Assembly: GCA_963556045.3 (NCBI GenBank) | Contig: CAUVYA020000002.1 | Coordinates: 372,001-436,000, forward strand | Source of the DNA: UBA4781 sp963556045 | GTDB taxonomy: Bacteria > Chloroflexota > Anaerolineae > Anaerolineales > Anaerolineaceae | Direction: 5' to 3' | Length of the DNA: 64,000 nucleotides | Program-made: the position numbers and the translations under genes | Part shown: in pieces, positions 8,171-16,871 of the stretch | Layout of the letters: each line of letters opens with the position of its first letter | How positions within the stretch are numbered: position 1 is the stretch's first letter | The notes under the pieces: generated by a model | What the model was told of the DNA's origin: nothing | Seen by the model: only the letters and a program-made list of their open reading frames with translations | Databases searched by the model: none

Positions 8171-9132
8171 CTATCCTCCTGATCGATCTTTTGTTTAAAG
8201 TAAGGAATGGTTTTATCTAACCCTTCTAACAGATCAATGGTTGGATGCCAGCCTAGAAGTTCTTTTGCACGTGTGATATCAGGCTGCCTGCGATCGGGAT
8301 CCTTACCAGCGACTTTGTCTTTAAGATAAACAACCCCGCTTGAATTAGCGAATATTTTGTTGATGATATTTGCCAGTTCGTTAATGGTAATTTCCTGTGG
8401 ATTCCCAATATTAACTGGTTCGTGTATTTCAGAATTCAACAGACGTATGATCCCATCAACGAGATCATCCACATAACAAAAACTTCGTGTCTGATTGCCT
8501 TCCCCATAAATTGTCAGTGGTTTTTGTTTTATAGCCTGTAATAAAAAATTCGGAACGGCGCGTCCATCATCCAGCCGCATTCGTGGACCATACGTATTGA
8601 AAATACGAACGATACCGGTATTGATATCGTGATAGCGGTGGTACGCCATTGTAAGGGCTTCGGCGAAACGTTTTGCCTCATCGTAAACAGAACGTAATCC
8701 GATAGGATCAACATTGCCCCAATAACTCTCTTTTTGAGGGTGTTCTCTGGGATTACCATAGATTTCAGATGTAGAAGCAAGAATGTATCGCGCACCAAAG
8801 GCACGAGCCACCCCAAGAGTATTATGAGTTCCAAGGGCGCCTGCCTTCATCGTTTGAATAGGAAGATTAGGAAATCCGTAAGGTGATTCGGGATTAGGGC
8901 TGGCAGGTGAAGCAAAATGCAGAACAGCATCCACTTTTTCAGGCATAGCAATAAAGTTGGAAACATCATGCAGAATAAAGGTGAAGTTCTTGTTACCTGT
9001 GAGATGGGCAATATTTTCAGGGCTGCCAGTGATGAAATTATCCATCGCAAATACAGAATGACCGGCAGAAATAAGAGCATCGCAAAGATGCGATCCAATA
9101 AATCCTGCTGCGCCTGTGATTAATATTTTCAT
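8167..9132 (-). CDS. NAD-dependent sugar decarboxylase/dehydratase (UDP-glucuronate decarboxylase-like)
   Basis: A 321-residue extended short-chain dehydrogenase. The NAD-binding motif GAAGFIG (7-13), a substrate serine in STSEIYG (120-126) and the catalytic pair Tyr150/Lys154 in SVYDEAK are all visible. The stretch DPIGLRSVYDEAKR and RIFNTYGPRM match the UDP-xylose synthase (UDP-glucuronate decarboxylase) subgroup better than dTDP-glucose dehydratases. It would supply UDP-xylose or a related sugar for surface glycan. It is co-transcribed with the GtrA-like gene. Confidence 0.85.
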   Translation of the reverse strand: MKILITGAAGFIGSHLCDALISAGHSVFAMDNFITGSPENIAHLTGNKNFTFILHDVSNFIAMPEKVDAVLHFASPASPNPESPYGFPNLPIQTMKAGALGTHNTLGVARAFGARYILASTSEIYGNPREHPQKESYWGNVDPIGLRSVYDEAKRFAEALTMAYHRYHDINTGIVRIFNTYGPRMRLDDGRAVPNFLLQAIKQKPLTIYGEGNQTRSFCYVDDLVDGIIRLLNSEIHEPVNIGNPQEITINELANIINKIFANSSGVVYLKDKVAGKDPDRRQPDITRAKELLGWHPTIDLLEGLDKTIPYFKQKIDQEDS

Positions 9133-9145
9133 CGGTGTTAACTTT

Positions 9146-9174
9146 TTGTTTAGTGAATAATCTTCAGTTATAAT
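9146..9174 (+). promoter_or_regulatory. Sigma70-type promoter upstream of scpB
   Basis: TTGTTT (9146-9151), 17-bp spacer, TATAAT (9169-9174). It lies between the divergently transcribed epimerase gene and scpB and would give a leader of about 40 bases. Confidence 0.65.
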
Positions 9175-9219
9175 GTCTATCTCAATGGAACATAGAATTA
9201 TAGCATGGGAAGAGAGAAT

Positions 9220-9777
9220 ATGGACGAAGCCCGAACCAACAACAAAAAAATAATAGAAGCAATTTTATTTGTATCATCCGGTTCGATACCTCTTGATCAA
9301 CTATCCAAATTCCTGGACCTGACAAATTCAGAATTTCTTTCTCTGATCGATGAAATGAACAAAGCATATTCAGAGAACCATGGATTGAGGATCATGATTC
9401 ATAACCAGCGTGCACAGCTAACAACTGATCCGGTTTTAGCCGCAAAGCTAGAAGAATTTCTTGGCTTAGAAATTACCACGACATTGAGCCGGGCTGCATT
9501 GGAAACGGTAGCGATTATTGCTTACAAACAGCCAATCACAAGACCGCAAATTGATGAAATTCGAGGTGTAAATTGTGATGGCGTGGTGCGTACGCTTCTC
9601 AGCAAAGGTTTGATCCAGGAAGAAGGACGAGCGGAAAGTGTTGGAAAACCTATTCTATACGGTACAACGGAAGATTTTTTACACTATTTTGGTCTCCAAT
9701 CGATAGAGGAAATGCCCGAAGTGGAATTGCTATCAGGTATTGGTGGAAAACCGAATACAACTATATTAAAACAGTAG
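9220..9777 (+). CDS. scpB: Segregation and condensation protein B
   Basis: A 185-residue ScpB homologue, the winged-helix partner of ScpA in the SMC condensin complex. Family blocks are IIEAILFVSSGSIPLDQLS near the start and TLSRAALETVAIIAYKQPITRPQIDEIRG in the middle, followed by the second winged helix with LLSKGLIQEEGR. An in-frame ATG at 9205 would add five residues; 9220 is preferred because GGAAGAGAG lies directly before it. scpA and smc are not in this window. rluB follows after 7 bp, a very common pairing in bacteria. Confidence 0.92.
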   Translation: MDEARTNNKKIIEAILFVSSGSIPLDQLSKFLDLTNSEFLSLIDEMNKAYSENHGLRIMIHNQRAQLTTDPVLAAKLEEFLGLEITTTLSRAALETVAIIAYKQPITRPQIDEIRGVNCDGVVRTLLSKGLIQEEGRAESVGKPILYGTTEDFLHYFGLQSIEEMPEVELLSGIGGKPNTTILKQ

Positions 9778-9784
9778 GGTATAT

Positions 9785-10504
9785 ATGGAAGAACGATTGC
9801 AAAAAATACTTTCTCGTTACGGATACGGTTCGCGCAGGCAATCAGAAAATTTGATTCGTGAGGGAAAAGTATTTGTGAATGGCAAATTGGCGGAACTTGG
9901 TCAAAAAGCAGATATAGAAAAAGACGCCATCAAGATCGGCAGTCGTCTTCTAAAACCAACAAAGCAGAAAATGCTTTACATAGCTTTTCATAAACCACGC
10001 GGGGTACTTTCTGATATTGTAAAGACACGCGAAGAAAAGATCGTCCGAGACTATATCGACATCCCTGACCACGTCTTTATTGTAGGGAGATTAGATAAAG
10101 ATAGTGAAGGGTTGATGCTTCTTACCAATGATGGTGATCTGGCTAATGTTCTTACCCATCCTCGTTATCAACACGAAAAAGAATACCAGGTTTTGATCAA
10201 TCGAACTCCGGATGACAAACAGTTGAAAGCCTGGAGAAATGGGGTTGTTCTAGAAGATGGTAAGCGAACAGGAAAAGCAGATGTTGAAATTATGCGCATA
10301 GATAATAAAGGCTGCTGGCTCAATATCATTCTTAAAGAGGGTCGTAAAAGACAGATCCGCGAAACAAGTGCCCGAATTGGTCTGTTTGTCAAACGGATCA
10401 TTCGTGTTCGGATAAGTACGCTGGAACTTGGCAATCTTGCAAAAGGGAAGTGGCGTTACCTGACAGAGAAAGAAATAAAAGAATTGAAAAAAGGACTCGT
10501 CTGA
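9785..10504 (+). CDS. rluB: Pseudouridine synthase RluB/RsuA family
   Basis: A 239-residue protein: S4 RNA-binding domain at 1-60 (RLQKILSRYGYGSRRQSE) and the pseudouridine synthase domain with catalytic Asp104 in GRLDKDSEGL. It would isomerise a uridine in 23S rRNA (RluB, U2605) or 16S rRNA (RsuA); the position next to scpB favours the RluB group. The stop codon lies inside the loop of the downstream terminator. Confidence 0.9.
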   Translation: MEERLQKILSRYGYGSRRQSENLIREGKVFVNGKLAELGQKADIEKDAIKIGSRLLKPTKQKMLYIAFHKPRGVLSDIVKTREEKIVRDYIDIPDHVFIVGRLDKDSEGLMLLTNDGDLANVLTHPRYQHEKEYQVLINRTPDDKQLKAWRNGVVLEDGKRTGKADVEIMRIDNKGCWLNIILKEGRKRQIRETSARIGLFVKRIIRVRISTLELGNLAKGKWRYLTEKEIKELKKGLV

Positions 10505-10520
10505 GCGAGTCCTTTATTTT
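10493..10520. terminator. Terminator between rluB and the convergent NERD-like gene
   Basis: GGACTCG (10493-10499) pairs with CGAGTCC (10506-10512), followed by TTTATTTT. The rluB stop codon is in the loop. Upstream A-runs make it usable on the minus strand too. Confidence 0.85.
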
Positions 10521-11220
10521 ATTGCTGGGTGGGAAGGTTGGTCGTGATCCTTTCGATTTCCTCGACCGGGAAATTGACTTTTTTCGCAGTTTTTCGAATA
10601 AAATCCTTTAATTTATCAGGCGTAAGTAATACTTCAGAATATTCTGCAGCATCTAACACAACATCTTCGTTTATAAAGACATTGACGATTTTTGCTTCTG
10701 TCAGGGGAGTGATTCCCTGTTTTTCTAAATATACTTTGCATTTATCGTTGGTTAATTGTGATTGTTTTTGGATATTTCCTATTCCTTCGCTGGCAAAAAT
10801 TTTGGTGATAAAACTACCGCCTCCTTTTTGCTTGAGAACGCCCTTCTTTTCATCGAGATAAATTCTGCCACCCTGATGGTATGTTTTGATGATCAACAAA
10901 CCAGCAGGTCCAACGAGCAGATGAGGGACTGCTGTTGTATGGATATAAAGATAATATTGATTATCCAAACCCTTTAAGGATTGAGTAACAACCTCATCAG
11001 GTCGGGGAGAGCGACTCCACTTATTGCCCATTGAAATGGAAAATTGGACTAAAACGTACGAGGGTATAAGAAAGAGATAGGCGGTACCAATTTCTTCAGC
11101 AGAATTATTCGTGAATGTTATATATATCCCTGCTACAAGGCAAATCAATGCTGCATACAGGACATATTGACTGATTTTTGCATTTCGTGCAATAAGTTTG
11201 TCATTTCTAATAATCTTCAT
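10519..11220 (-). CDS. NERD-like domain membrane protein
   Basis: A 233-residue protein with two N-terminal membrane helices (about 18-40 and 44-62) and a cytoplasmic domain. The stretch HLLVGPAGLLIIKTYHQGG and RIYLDEKKG resembles the core of NERD (nuclease-related) domains, in which a strand carrying acidic and Lys residues is nuclease-like; no complete catalytic set can be assigned by eye. Gene starts 9 bp after plsX and is probably co-transcribed with it. Function unknown. Confidence 0.55.
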   Translation of the reverse strand: MKIIRNDKLIARNAKISQYVLYAALICLVAGIYITFTNNSAEEIGTAYLFLIPSYVLVQFSISMGNKWSRSPRPDEVVTQSLKGLDNQYYLYIHTTAVPHLLVGPAGLLIIKTYHQGGRIYLDEKKGVLKQKGGGSFITKIFASEGIGNIQKQSQLTNDKCKVYLEKQGITPLTEAKIVNVFINEDVVLDAAEYSEVLLTPDKLKDFIRKTAKKVNFPVEEIERITTNLPTQQ

Positions 11221-11229
11221 TTTATTTTC

Positions 11230-12228
11230 CTATTTTCTGAGTTCTTTTTGAAGGGTTTTTGTCATTTCTGCCATAAGATTTGCGTTGATCGAACGTTGTG
11301 CCTGTGCAAGGGCAGATTCTATCGCTCGAGCGTTAGAGCGACCATGACCAATTAAAACCAGTCCATCTACTCCCAGCAAAGGAAGAGCTCCAATTTCATC
11401 CGGATCCATCAATTTCTTGAGATTTCGAAAAGCGGGTTTTGCTATGGCTGCACCAATTTTATTTCGTGTTGATGAATATAGTTCATCCTTCAATGAGTCG
11501 AACATGAATTTCGCAACAGCTTCACTGCCTTTAAGAAACACATTTCCTACAAAACCATCCATTACGACCACATCCACTTTTCCACCAAAAACTTCTTTTC
11601 CTTCAACATTGCCAATGAAATTGAGTTTACTTGCTTTCAACAATTGGTGTGTTTCTTTCACCAGGGCATTTCCTTTGCCTTCTTCTTCTCCATTTGCCAG
11701 TAACCCGATGCGCGGTTCTTTTATTCCAAGCATGATCTCGGCATAGGTGCTGCCGAAGAGTGCAAATTGAAGCAGGAACTCAGGTTTGCAATCCACGTTT
11801 ACACCCACATCCACTGCCACAGCTTTCCCGCTTTTCGTAGGAATAACTGCAGGCAGAGCTGGTCTTTCGACCCCTTTGATGCGTCCAAGGGTGCGAATAG
11901 CATTAAACATAGCTCCACCGGTGTTCCCTGCGGTTACAAAAGCATCCTGGTTTTTATCCTTCAACTGCTGTATTCCGATCGCCATAGAATTGTTTGGTTT
12001 AGCGCGGGCAGATTCAACTGGTTTATCCCACATTTCCACAACTTCTGGAGCGTGGACGATCTCAAATGAATTCTCTTGATAATCATATTTCATCAACTCT
12101 TGATGAATAAGGTCTTCATTTCCAACAAGAATCAGCTTTGTTTTTTCACGCTTGCAGAAATTTACCGCTGCTTCAATTTCTGGGTGCGGATAATCATCAC
12201 TTCCCATTGCATCCAAAATAATTGTCAT
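11230..12228 (-). CDS. plsX: Phosphate acyltransferase PlsX
   Basis: A 332-residue PlsX homologue, which converts acyl-ACP and phosphate into acyl-phosphate for phospholipid synthesis. Family marks are the N-terminal ILDAMGSDDYP, the VTAGNTGGAM block, and the C-terminal ALPLLGVDGLVLIGHGRSNARAI. AGGAGTGG precedes the ATG at 12228. No fab genes or acpP follow here; instead a NERD-like gene does. Confidence 0.95.
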   Translation of the reverse strand: MTIILDAMGSDDYPHPEIEAAVNFCKREKTKLILVGNEDLIHQELMKYDYQENSFEIVHAPEVVEMWDKPVESARAKPNNSMAIGIQQLKDKNQDAFVTAGNTGGAMFNAIRTLGRIKGVERPALPAVIPTKSGKAVAVDVGVNVDCKPEFLLQFALFGSTYAEIMLGIKEPRIGLLANGEEEGKGNALVKETHQLLKASKLNFIGNVEGKEVFGGKVDVVVMDGFVGNVFLKGSEAVAKFMFDSLKDELYSSTRNKIGAAIAKPAFRNLKKLMDPDEIGALPLLGVDGLVLIGHGRSNARAIESALAQAQRSINANLMAEMTKTLQKELRK

Positions 12229-12241
12229 AATTCCACTCCTG

Positions 12242-12269
12242 ATAGTATTTATCTGTTATTCACCAGCAA
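12242..12269 (-). promoter_or_regulatory. Candidate plsX promoter
   Basis: On the minus strand TTGCTG (12269-12264), 16-bp spacer, TACTAT (12247-12242), a short distance before the plsX ribosome binding site. Confidence 0.45.
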
Positions 12270-12383
12270 AAAGGCATCTTCAACCATCAATGAAAATGTC
12301 ACTTCTTCTGATTTGAATGATCTTGAATAAGTCTACCATTCAAATGATAGCGTCCACTTCCCATTTTAATTTTGCCATATCTA

Positions 12384-12911
12384 TTACTTTTCATCATCTA
12401 AAAGCTGGATTTTAAATATATCTTCAACTCCTGTCTGATCAACTACTAGAGTAATGGAAACAAGATCACCTTCGTCTATGTCGGAAAGGCTAATGGGATT
12501 ATCGTGCCACTCTAATTTTGTTTCCTCCAGTACATCATACCTGAACTCACCGCGATAGTCTTCATCATTGATTGAAATACCTTCAACTAACAAAGCATTG
12601 CCGCTGATCTCTTTTACTTCGGCAAAGTAGGTTTGAATATCAAAAGTTGATGTCTGCGACAAGTTCTCCTCATACGTATCATAGGCAACTTTATACCCTG
12701 TAAAGTAGCTTATCGATATAACGATAATTAAAAACACAATTGTCAGCACGATTGCAGCTTTATTCAGCGGAATAATCGAAGCGTGAGTGCCTGCGCTATT
12801 ATCTAATGTCTTACCCATGTTTCGTTTGTACAACCGAACATAGACCGCAAGCGTGACAATCAGCAAAACAACAGCCGCTAAAATAATCACAAGAAAGATC
12901 GGAAAATCCAT
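12384..12911 (-). CDS. Hypothetical membrane protein
   Basis: A 175-residue protein with two hydrophobic helices (about 5-27 and 50-72) and an acidic C-terminal domain of about 100 residues rich in beta-strand-like segments (FDIQTYFAEVKEISGN, EGDLVSITLVV). The C-terminal domain is likely outside the cell. AGGAGG precedes the ATG. It lies upstream of plsX, 155 bp apart and on the same strand. I do not recognise the family. Confidence 0.6.
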   Translation of the reverse strand: MDFPIFLVIILAAVVLLIVTLAVYVRLYKRNMGKTLDNSAGTHASIIPLNKAAIVLTIVFLIIVISISYFTGYKVAYDTYEENLSQTSTFDIQTYFAEVKEISGNALLVEGISINDEDYRGEFRYDVLEETKLEWHDNPISLSDIDEGDLVSITLVVDQTGVEDIFKIQLLDDEK

Positions 12912-13049
12912 TGTATTACCTCCTAAATATTAAAGTTTTCTTTGAAGATGCAATAGTAAATTTTCGTTTCATCAATATGGTGATATTTTTTACCCGTAAT
13001 TTTGGGATGATATTTTTACTGGTTGATTCACACACTAATAGTATTTACC

Positions 13050-13077
13050 TTGACAGGTGCTTGTACCAGATTATAAT
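13050..13077 (+). promoter_or_regulatory. Consensus sigma70 promoter of tRNA-Leu
   Basis: TTGACA (13050-13055), 16-bp spacer, TATAAT (13072-13077): both boxes are perfect consensus. The predicted start is about 6 bases before the tRNA. Confidence 0.85.
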
Positions 13078-13089
13078 AGCATTCGCAAT

Positions 13090-13171
13090 GCGCTGGTGCT
13101 GGAATTGGCAGACAGGCATGGTTGAGGGCCATGTGCCGCAAGGCGTGGGGGTTCAACTCCCCCCCAGCGCA
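13090..13171 (+). tRNA. tRNA-Leu (anticodon GAG)
   Basis: An 82-base class II tRNA. Acceptor GCGCTGG (13090-13096) pairs with CCAGCGC (13164-13170), discriminator A. The anticodon arm is CATGG-TTGAGGG-CCATG, giving GAG, which reads CUC/CUU leucine codons. The long variable arm and the T arm GGGGG-TTCAACT-CCCCC are complete. CCA is not encoded. It has its own consensus promoter and ends five bases from the corrected tatD stop. Confidence 0.97.
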
Positions 13172-13175
13172 TTCT

Positions 13176-13990
13176 CTATTTAACATCAATTCTAAATAAA
13201 CGCTTTGCATTTTCTGTGGTGATTTCTTAATAATTTCCTCATAACTTATCCCAAGCAGCTCCGCCAATCGTTCAGCAGTATATCTGATGAAAGCCGGCTC
13301 ATTTCGTTTACCTCTCATGGGATGAGGGCTCAGGTAGGGAGCATCCGTTTCGACCAGAAGAAGCTCTTTCGGGATGTGTGGAATACATTCCTGAAGTTTT
13401 TTCGCATTTTTATACGTGACAACTCCTCCCACTCCGAGGTAAAAAAAATGTTGCATCGCGAAATCCATGATCAATGGATCCCCATTGAAAGCGTGAAAAA
13501 CACCGGGGGATGTGAAAATATTTTTTCCATCGGGAATACGATCAAGCCACTCCTGCAACATACAAAGCATGTCATTTGTGGATTCCCGATTGTGCAGGAC
13601 AACTGGTTTATCAAACTCGATGGCAAGATCCAATCCCTGTTTGAAATATCTTTTCTGCAATGCTTTATTTTCTGTCGTCCAGTAATAATCCAGTCCTATC
13701 TCTCCAATTGCCACGATCCCGGGATCACGCAAGAGATCCTTTATATGTGTATACACATTTGCTGATAGATTCGAATTGGCATTTTGCGGCTGAACACCAA
13801 CGGCAGCATAGATGTCTACTTCTTTATGGGCGGAACAAATTTCTAGCGTATGAACGCTGCTTTGATAATCTTCAGCAGGCACAAGAATATATGTCACACC
13901 CAGATCATGTGCCTGTTGGATGACATCATCGAGATCCTCAGCAAATTGAGGAGCATACAGATGACAGTGTGAATCAAATAGACCTATCAA
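13176..13990 (-). pseudogene. tatD: TatD-family metal-dependent DNase, 3' frameshift
   Basis: A TatD/YcfH-type hydrolase (TIM-barrel, two-metal). Metal ligands are visible: HCH in FDSHCHL, Glu in GEIGLDYY, His in VLHNRES, His in GVFHAF and Asp in VETDAPYLSPHP. Reading as given, the frame runs on to 13028 and translates the antisense strand of tRNA-Leu and its promoter. A one-base shift near 13221-13226 restores the standard family end (TTENAKRLFRIDVK) with TAG at 13176-13178. So a base has been lost there, or the base call is wrong. The start is TTG at 13990, directly after the TAA of the phosphohexomutase gene. Only the last ~15 residues are affected, so activity may survive. Confidence 0.85.
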
Positions 13991-15412
13991 TTATTTTAAA
14001 CCAGCAATTTTTAAACCATCATTCAATATAGCCGGGATAGATTCATGATGCGTGGTTTCACAATAAACCCTGATCTTTGGTTCCGTCCCGGAAAAACGGA
14101 TAAGCAGCCATCCTCCATCTTCCAGGTTAAATTTATACCCATCGAGTGTGTTGAGACCTGTTACCTTTAATCCACCGATCTTCTCAGGATTCGCATTCAG
14201 GATGCGCTGGATTTTTTCTTCCTTGTTGCCTTGGAAGAGGGTATCAATTCGATCGTAATAGTGCGGTCCCACTTTCTCAAAAAGCAGCGATAACAATTCA
14301 GAAGGAGTCTTTTTGAGCTTTACCATCATATCGAGGAAATAGAGACCTGCCAGGATGCCGTCACGTTCAGGAACATTTCCCTTGAAAGCATATCCTCCAG
14401 ATTCTTCACCACCGATCATGGCATCTGTTTCTATCATTTTTGGAGCTACGTATTTGAATCCAACACCTGTTTCATAAACGGGTACATCATATAATTTTCC
14501 TAATTTGTTCAACATACTTGTTGTCGACAGAGTTTTCACGATAGGACCACGCTCACCTCTCACTTCCAGCAAATAATATGCCAGTAAAGCATATGCTTGC
14601 AGCTGGTTAATGAAATTTCCTTTTTCATCACCAAAACCAACTCGATCCGCATCACCGTCATTGATCACAAGCACATCAGCCTTTAGTTGCGTTGTTTTCT
14701 GCAATCCGACATCAATATTCGGGGGGATGGGTTCAGGACGCTGCATTTCCGGGAAACTTGGATTACGCGTGTTATGGATCTCGACAACTTCGGTAGTTGA
14801 TCCATTCAAAAGGGTTGGGAACCAGCCGGCGCCGTTGCCCCACATTGCGTCCACCAGGATCTTAAAACCGGCATTGCGAATGCCTTCAATATCCACCAGG
14901 TTCTTGATATGCGCAATATAGTGCGGTGCTGCATCAAATCGCACCAGTACACCGCTCTCAATCGCTTTTGAATAGGGAATTGATGAAATGGTTTCGACTG
15001 CATCAGGTATAAGAGATTCAATAACAGCTAATCCTTCGGGGTCTATTGCTCCTCCGTTGTGATCACGCACTTTAAAACCATTATCTGATGGTGGATTATG
15101 AGATGCTGTAATATTCACTGCCCCTACAGCTTTATTATCAATGACGGAATAAGAGATGACAGGTGTAGGGGTTGCATCCTGTGTCAAATACACACGAAAC
15201 CCATTTCCACATAGAATCTCTGAAACTGCTATAGCAAAATCTTCTGAAAGGAAGCGCTTATCGTATCCAACAACAATCCATGACCCCTCAGGTGATATTT
15301 GCTTTTGATACAGCGCAAAACCCTGAGCGCAGCGGCGAACATTCTCAAAGGTATACGAATCTGCGATTTTCGCACGCCAGCCGTCCGTACCGAATTTTAT
15401 TTTCTGGACCAT
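13991..15412 (-). CDS. Phosphoglucomutase/phosphomannomutase family protein
   Basis: A 473-residue alpha-D-phosphohexomutase. The N-terminal KFGTDGWR, the phosphoserine loop ITASHNPPSDNG, the metal-binding loop INDGDADRVGF, the sugar-binding GGEESGG and the phosphate-binding FSGTEPKIRVY are all present and in the usual order. It interconverts hexose 1- and 6-phosphates (glucose or mannose; possibly glucosamine). ATG at 15412 is preferred over 15427 because GGAGG lies just before it. tatD follows without a gap. Confidence 0.9.
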   Translation of the reverse strand: MVQKIKFGTDGWRAKIADSYTFENVRRCAQGFALYQKQISPEGSWIVVGYDKRFLSEDFAIAVSEILCGNGFRVYLTQDATPTPVISYSVIDNKAVGAVNITASHNPPSDNGFKVRDHNGGAIDPEGLAVIESLIPDAVETISSIPYSKAIESGVLVRFDAAPHYIAHIKNLVDIEGIRNAGFKILVDAMWGNGAGWFPTLLNGSTTEVVEIHNTRNPSFPEMQRPEPIPPNIDVGLQKTTQLKADVLVINDGDADRVGFGDEKGNFINQLQAYALLAYYLLEVRGERGPIVKTLSTTSMLNKLGKLYDVPVYETGVGFKYVAPKMIETDAMIGGEESGGYAFKGNVPERDGILAGLYFLDMMVKLKKTPSELLSLLFEKVGPHYYDRIDTLFQGNKEEKIQRILNANPEKIGGLKVTGLNTLDGYKFNLEDGGWLLIRFSGTEPKIRVYCETTHHESIPAILNDGLKIAGLK

Positions 15413-15482
15413 CAAACCTCCACACACCGTGGTATTTTGAATTCATTATATCAATTGTGCTGCATACCAAATAATAAAAACT

Positions 15483-15491
15483 TGTTACAAT
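15483..15491 (+). promoter_or_regulatory. Extended -10 before mnmA
   Basis: TGTTACAAT (TGn plus TACAAT) ends eight bases before the mnmA ATG, which would put the transcription start at or next to the start codon (leaderless or nearly so). There is no clear ribosome binding site, which agrees. Confidence 0.4.
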
Positions 15492-15498
15492 TCGAACC

Positions 15499-16575
15499 AT
15501 GAAAGGAAAACCGAAAGTAATAATAGCAATGAGCGGCGGTGTGGACAGCACTATAGCAGCTTATTCATTGATACACGAAGGATATGAGGTTGTTGGTGTA
15601 TATCTTGATCTATGGAAGGGATTTTCGGATGATGAAAACACACTGAGATCAGAGATTGAGACACGTGAAAAGCTTGATAAACTCTCCGATGAATTGGCAA
15701 TCCCGATCCATGTGCTCGATAGAAAACAACTTTTTTATCAGAAGATCGTCACCTATTTTTTATCTTCTCTGAAAGATGGATTAACTCCGAATCCATGTGT
15801 TGTGTGCAACAAACACATGAAATTTCAGGCATTGTTTGAAACACTGGTAGAAATGGACGCGGATTATATTGCAACAGGACACTACGCACGTACCAGACAA
15901 AAAAAAGACGGAAAATCACTGTTATTAAAAGGGTTGGACCGAACAAAAGATCAATCTTATTACCTTGCCCTGTTAGATCAGGAAACTTTACGGAGAACCT
16001 TTTTTCCACTTGGCAATATTCATAAAGGAGATGTAAAGAAACTCTATAAAAATGAGATTGACCCATTGGCTGACATCACCGAAAGCCAGGATCTCTGCTT
16101 TTTATCCGGTCGCGATTATCGTACTTTCCTTCAAAAGTATGCTCCTGAAAGCCGGCAGCCCGGTGATATTCTGGATTGCAGCGGGGAAATTATCGGCAGA
16201 CATGAGGGTCTGGCTTTTTACACGATCGGACAGCGCAAAGGGCTGCAAATAGCAGGCAATGAACCATACTATGTCATCCAGAAGAATAGTGATACCAACG
16301 TACTGCTGGTAGGGCTTTTGCAGGATCTTGGCAGAGATCATTTCCAGGTCAAGCATATCAACTGGGTTTCAGGAGAGTGTGATGACAAAGAAAAACAGTA
16401 CGACGTTAAAATACGCTATCGAGCCAAACCAGTTAGGGCAAGCACAAAATACAATCCAGAAATGGGAGAATTTGAGATAAAAACTCGCAAGAAACTGCGT
16501 GACATTACACCCGGTCAATTTGCGGTTCTGTATCATGGTGAATCTGTCATTGCAGCCGGAGAAATCTCACTATAA
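15499..16575 (+). CDS. mnmA: tRNA-specific 2-thiouridylase MnmA
   Basis: A 358-residue MnmA, which thiolates U34 of Lys, Glu and Gln tRNAs using ATP and a sulfur carrier. The PP-loop SGGVDS is at 12-17. The two catalytic cysteines are visible: Cys100 in NPCVVC (with Cys103) and the Cys of TESQDLCFLSG. ATGHYAR and FYTIGQRKGL are family blocks. The gene faces away from the phosphohexomutase gene. Confidence 0.96.
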   Translation: MKGKPKVIIAMSGGVDSTIAAYSLIHEGYEVVGVYLDLWKGFSDDENTLRSEIETREKLDKLSDELAIPIHVLDRKQLFYQKIVTYFLSSLKDGLTPNPCVVCNKHMKFQALFETLVEMDADYIATGHYARTRQKKDGKSLLLKGLDRTKDQSYYLALLDQETLRRTFFPLGNIHKGDVKKLYKNEIDPLADITESQDLCFLSGRDYRTFLQKYAPESRQPGDILDCSGEIIGRHEGLAFYTIGQRKGLQIAGNEPYYVIQKNSDTNVLLVGLLQDLGRDHFQVKHINWVSGECDDKEKQYDVKIRYRAKPVRASTKYNPEMGEFEIKTRKKLRDITPGQFAVLYHGESVIAAGEISL

Positions 16576-16582
16576 TTAGGCT

Positions 16583-16870
16583 ATGACTTTTCCAGCTTTT
16601 TTATTCGGATCATTGATTGCGATCTTGATCGCTTCACTTTTCCACCTGATAGCAGGCGGGAATTTAAGTAAATACATAACCTACCTTTTCTTTGCCTGGT
16701 TTGGTTTTTGGATGGGCTACTATATCAGCAATCGAATAGCATTTTCTATTTGGAGTGTAGGTATCTTTGACCTGGGCATTAATATTGCGTGTAGCTTAAC
16801 TATTCTGGGTTTGATATTTTGGATTGATAAAGGTTCTGAAGATAACGAAAATACAAAGGAGCAAGAATAA
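16583..16870 (+). CDS. Small hypothetical membrane protein
   Basis: A 95-residue protein made almost wholly of three hydrophobic helices (about 3-22, 31-52 and 60-80) with a charged acidic tail. It starts 7 bp after mnmA and ends one base before the TTG start of the tRNA methyltransferase gene, so it is part of the operon. The AAGGAG near its 3' end serves the next gene. Family not recognised. Confidence 0.6.
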   Translation: MTFPAFLFGSLIAILIASLFHLIAGGNLSKYITYLFFAWFGFWMGYYISNRIAFSIWSVGIFDLGINIACSLTILGLIFWIDKGSEDNENTKEQE

Positions 16871-16871
16871 A

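Noticed and set aside
12076..12330. An 84-codon plus-strand frame over the 5' end of plsX
   Set aside because: It is a shadow of plsX and its promoter region, with no coding signal of its own.
13028..13175. C-terminal extension of TatD as a novel domain
   Set aside because: It is the antisense of tRNA-Leu and its promoter, reached only through a frameshift; the shifted frame gives the normal family end.
16824..16871. ATG start for the tRNA methyltransferase inside the previous gene
   Set aside because: The frame would overlap the small membrane protein; TTG 16872 has AAGGAG at good distance and fits the family start.
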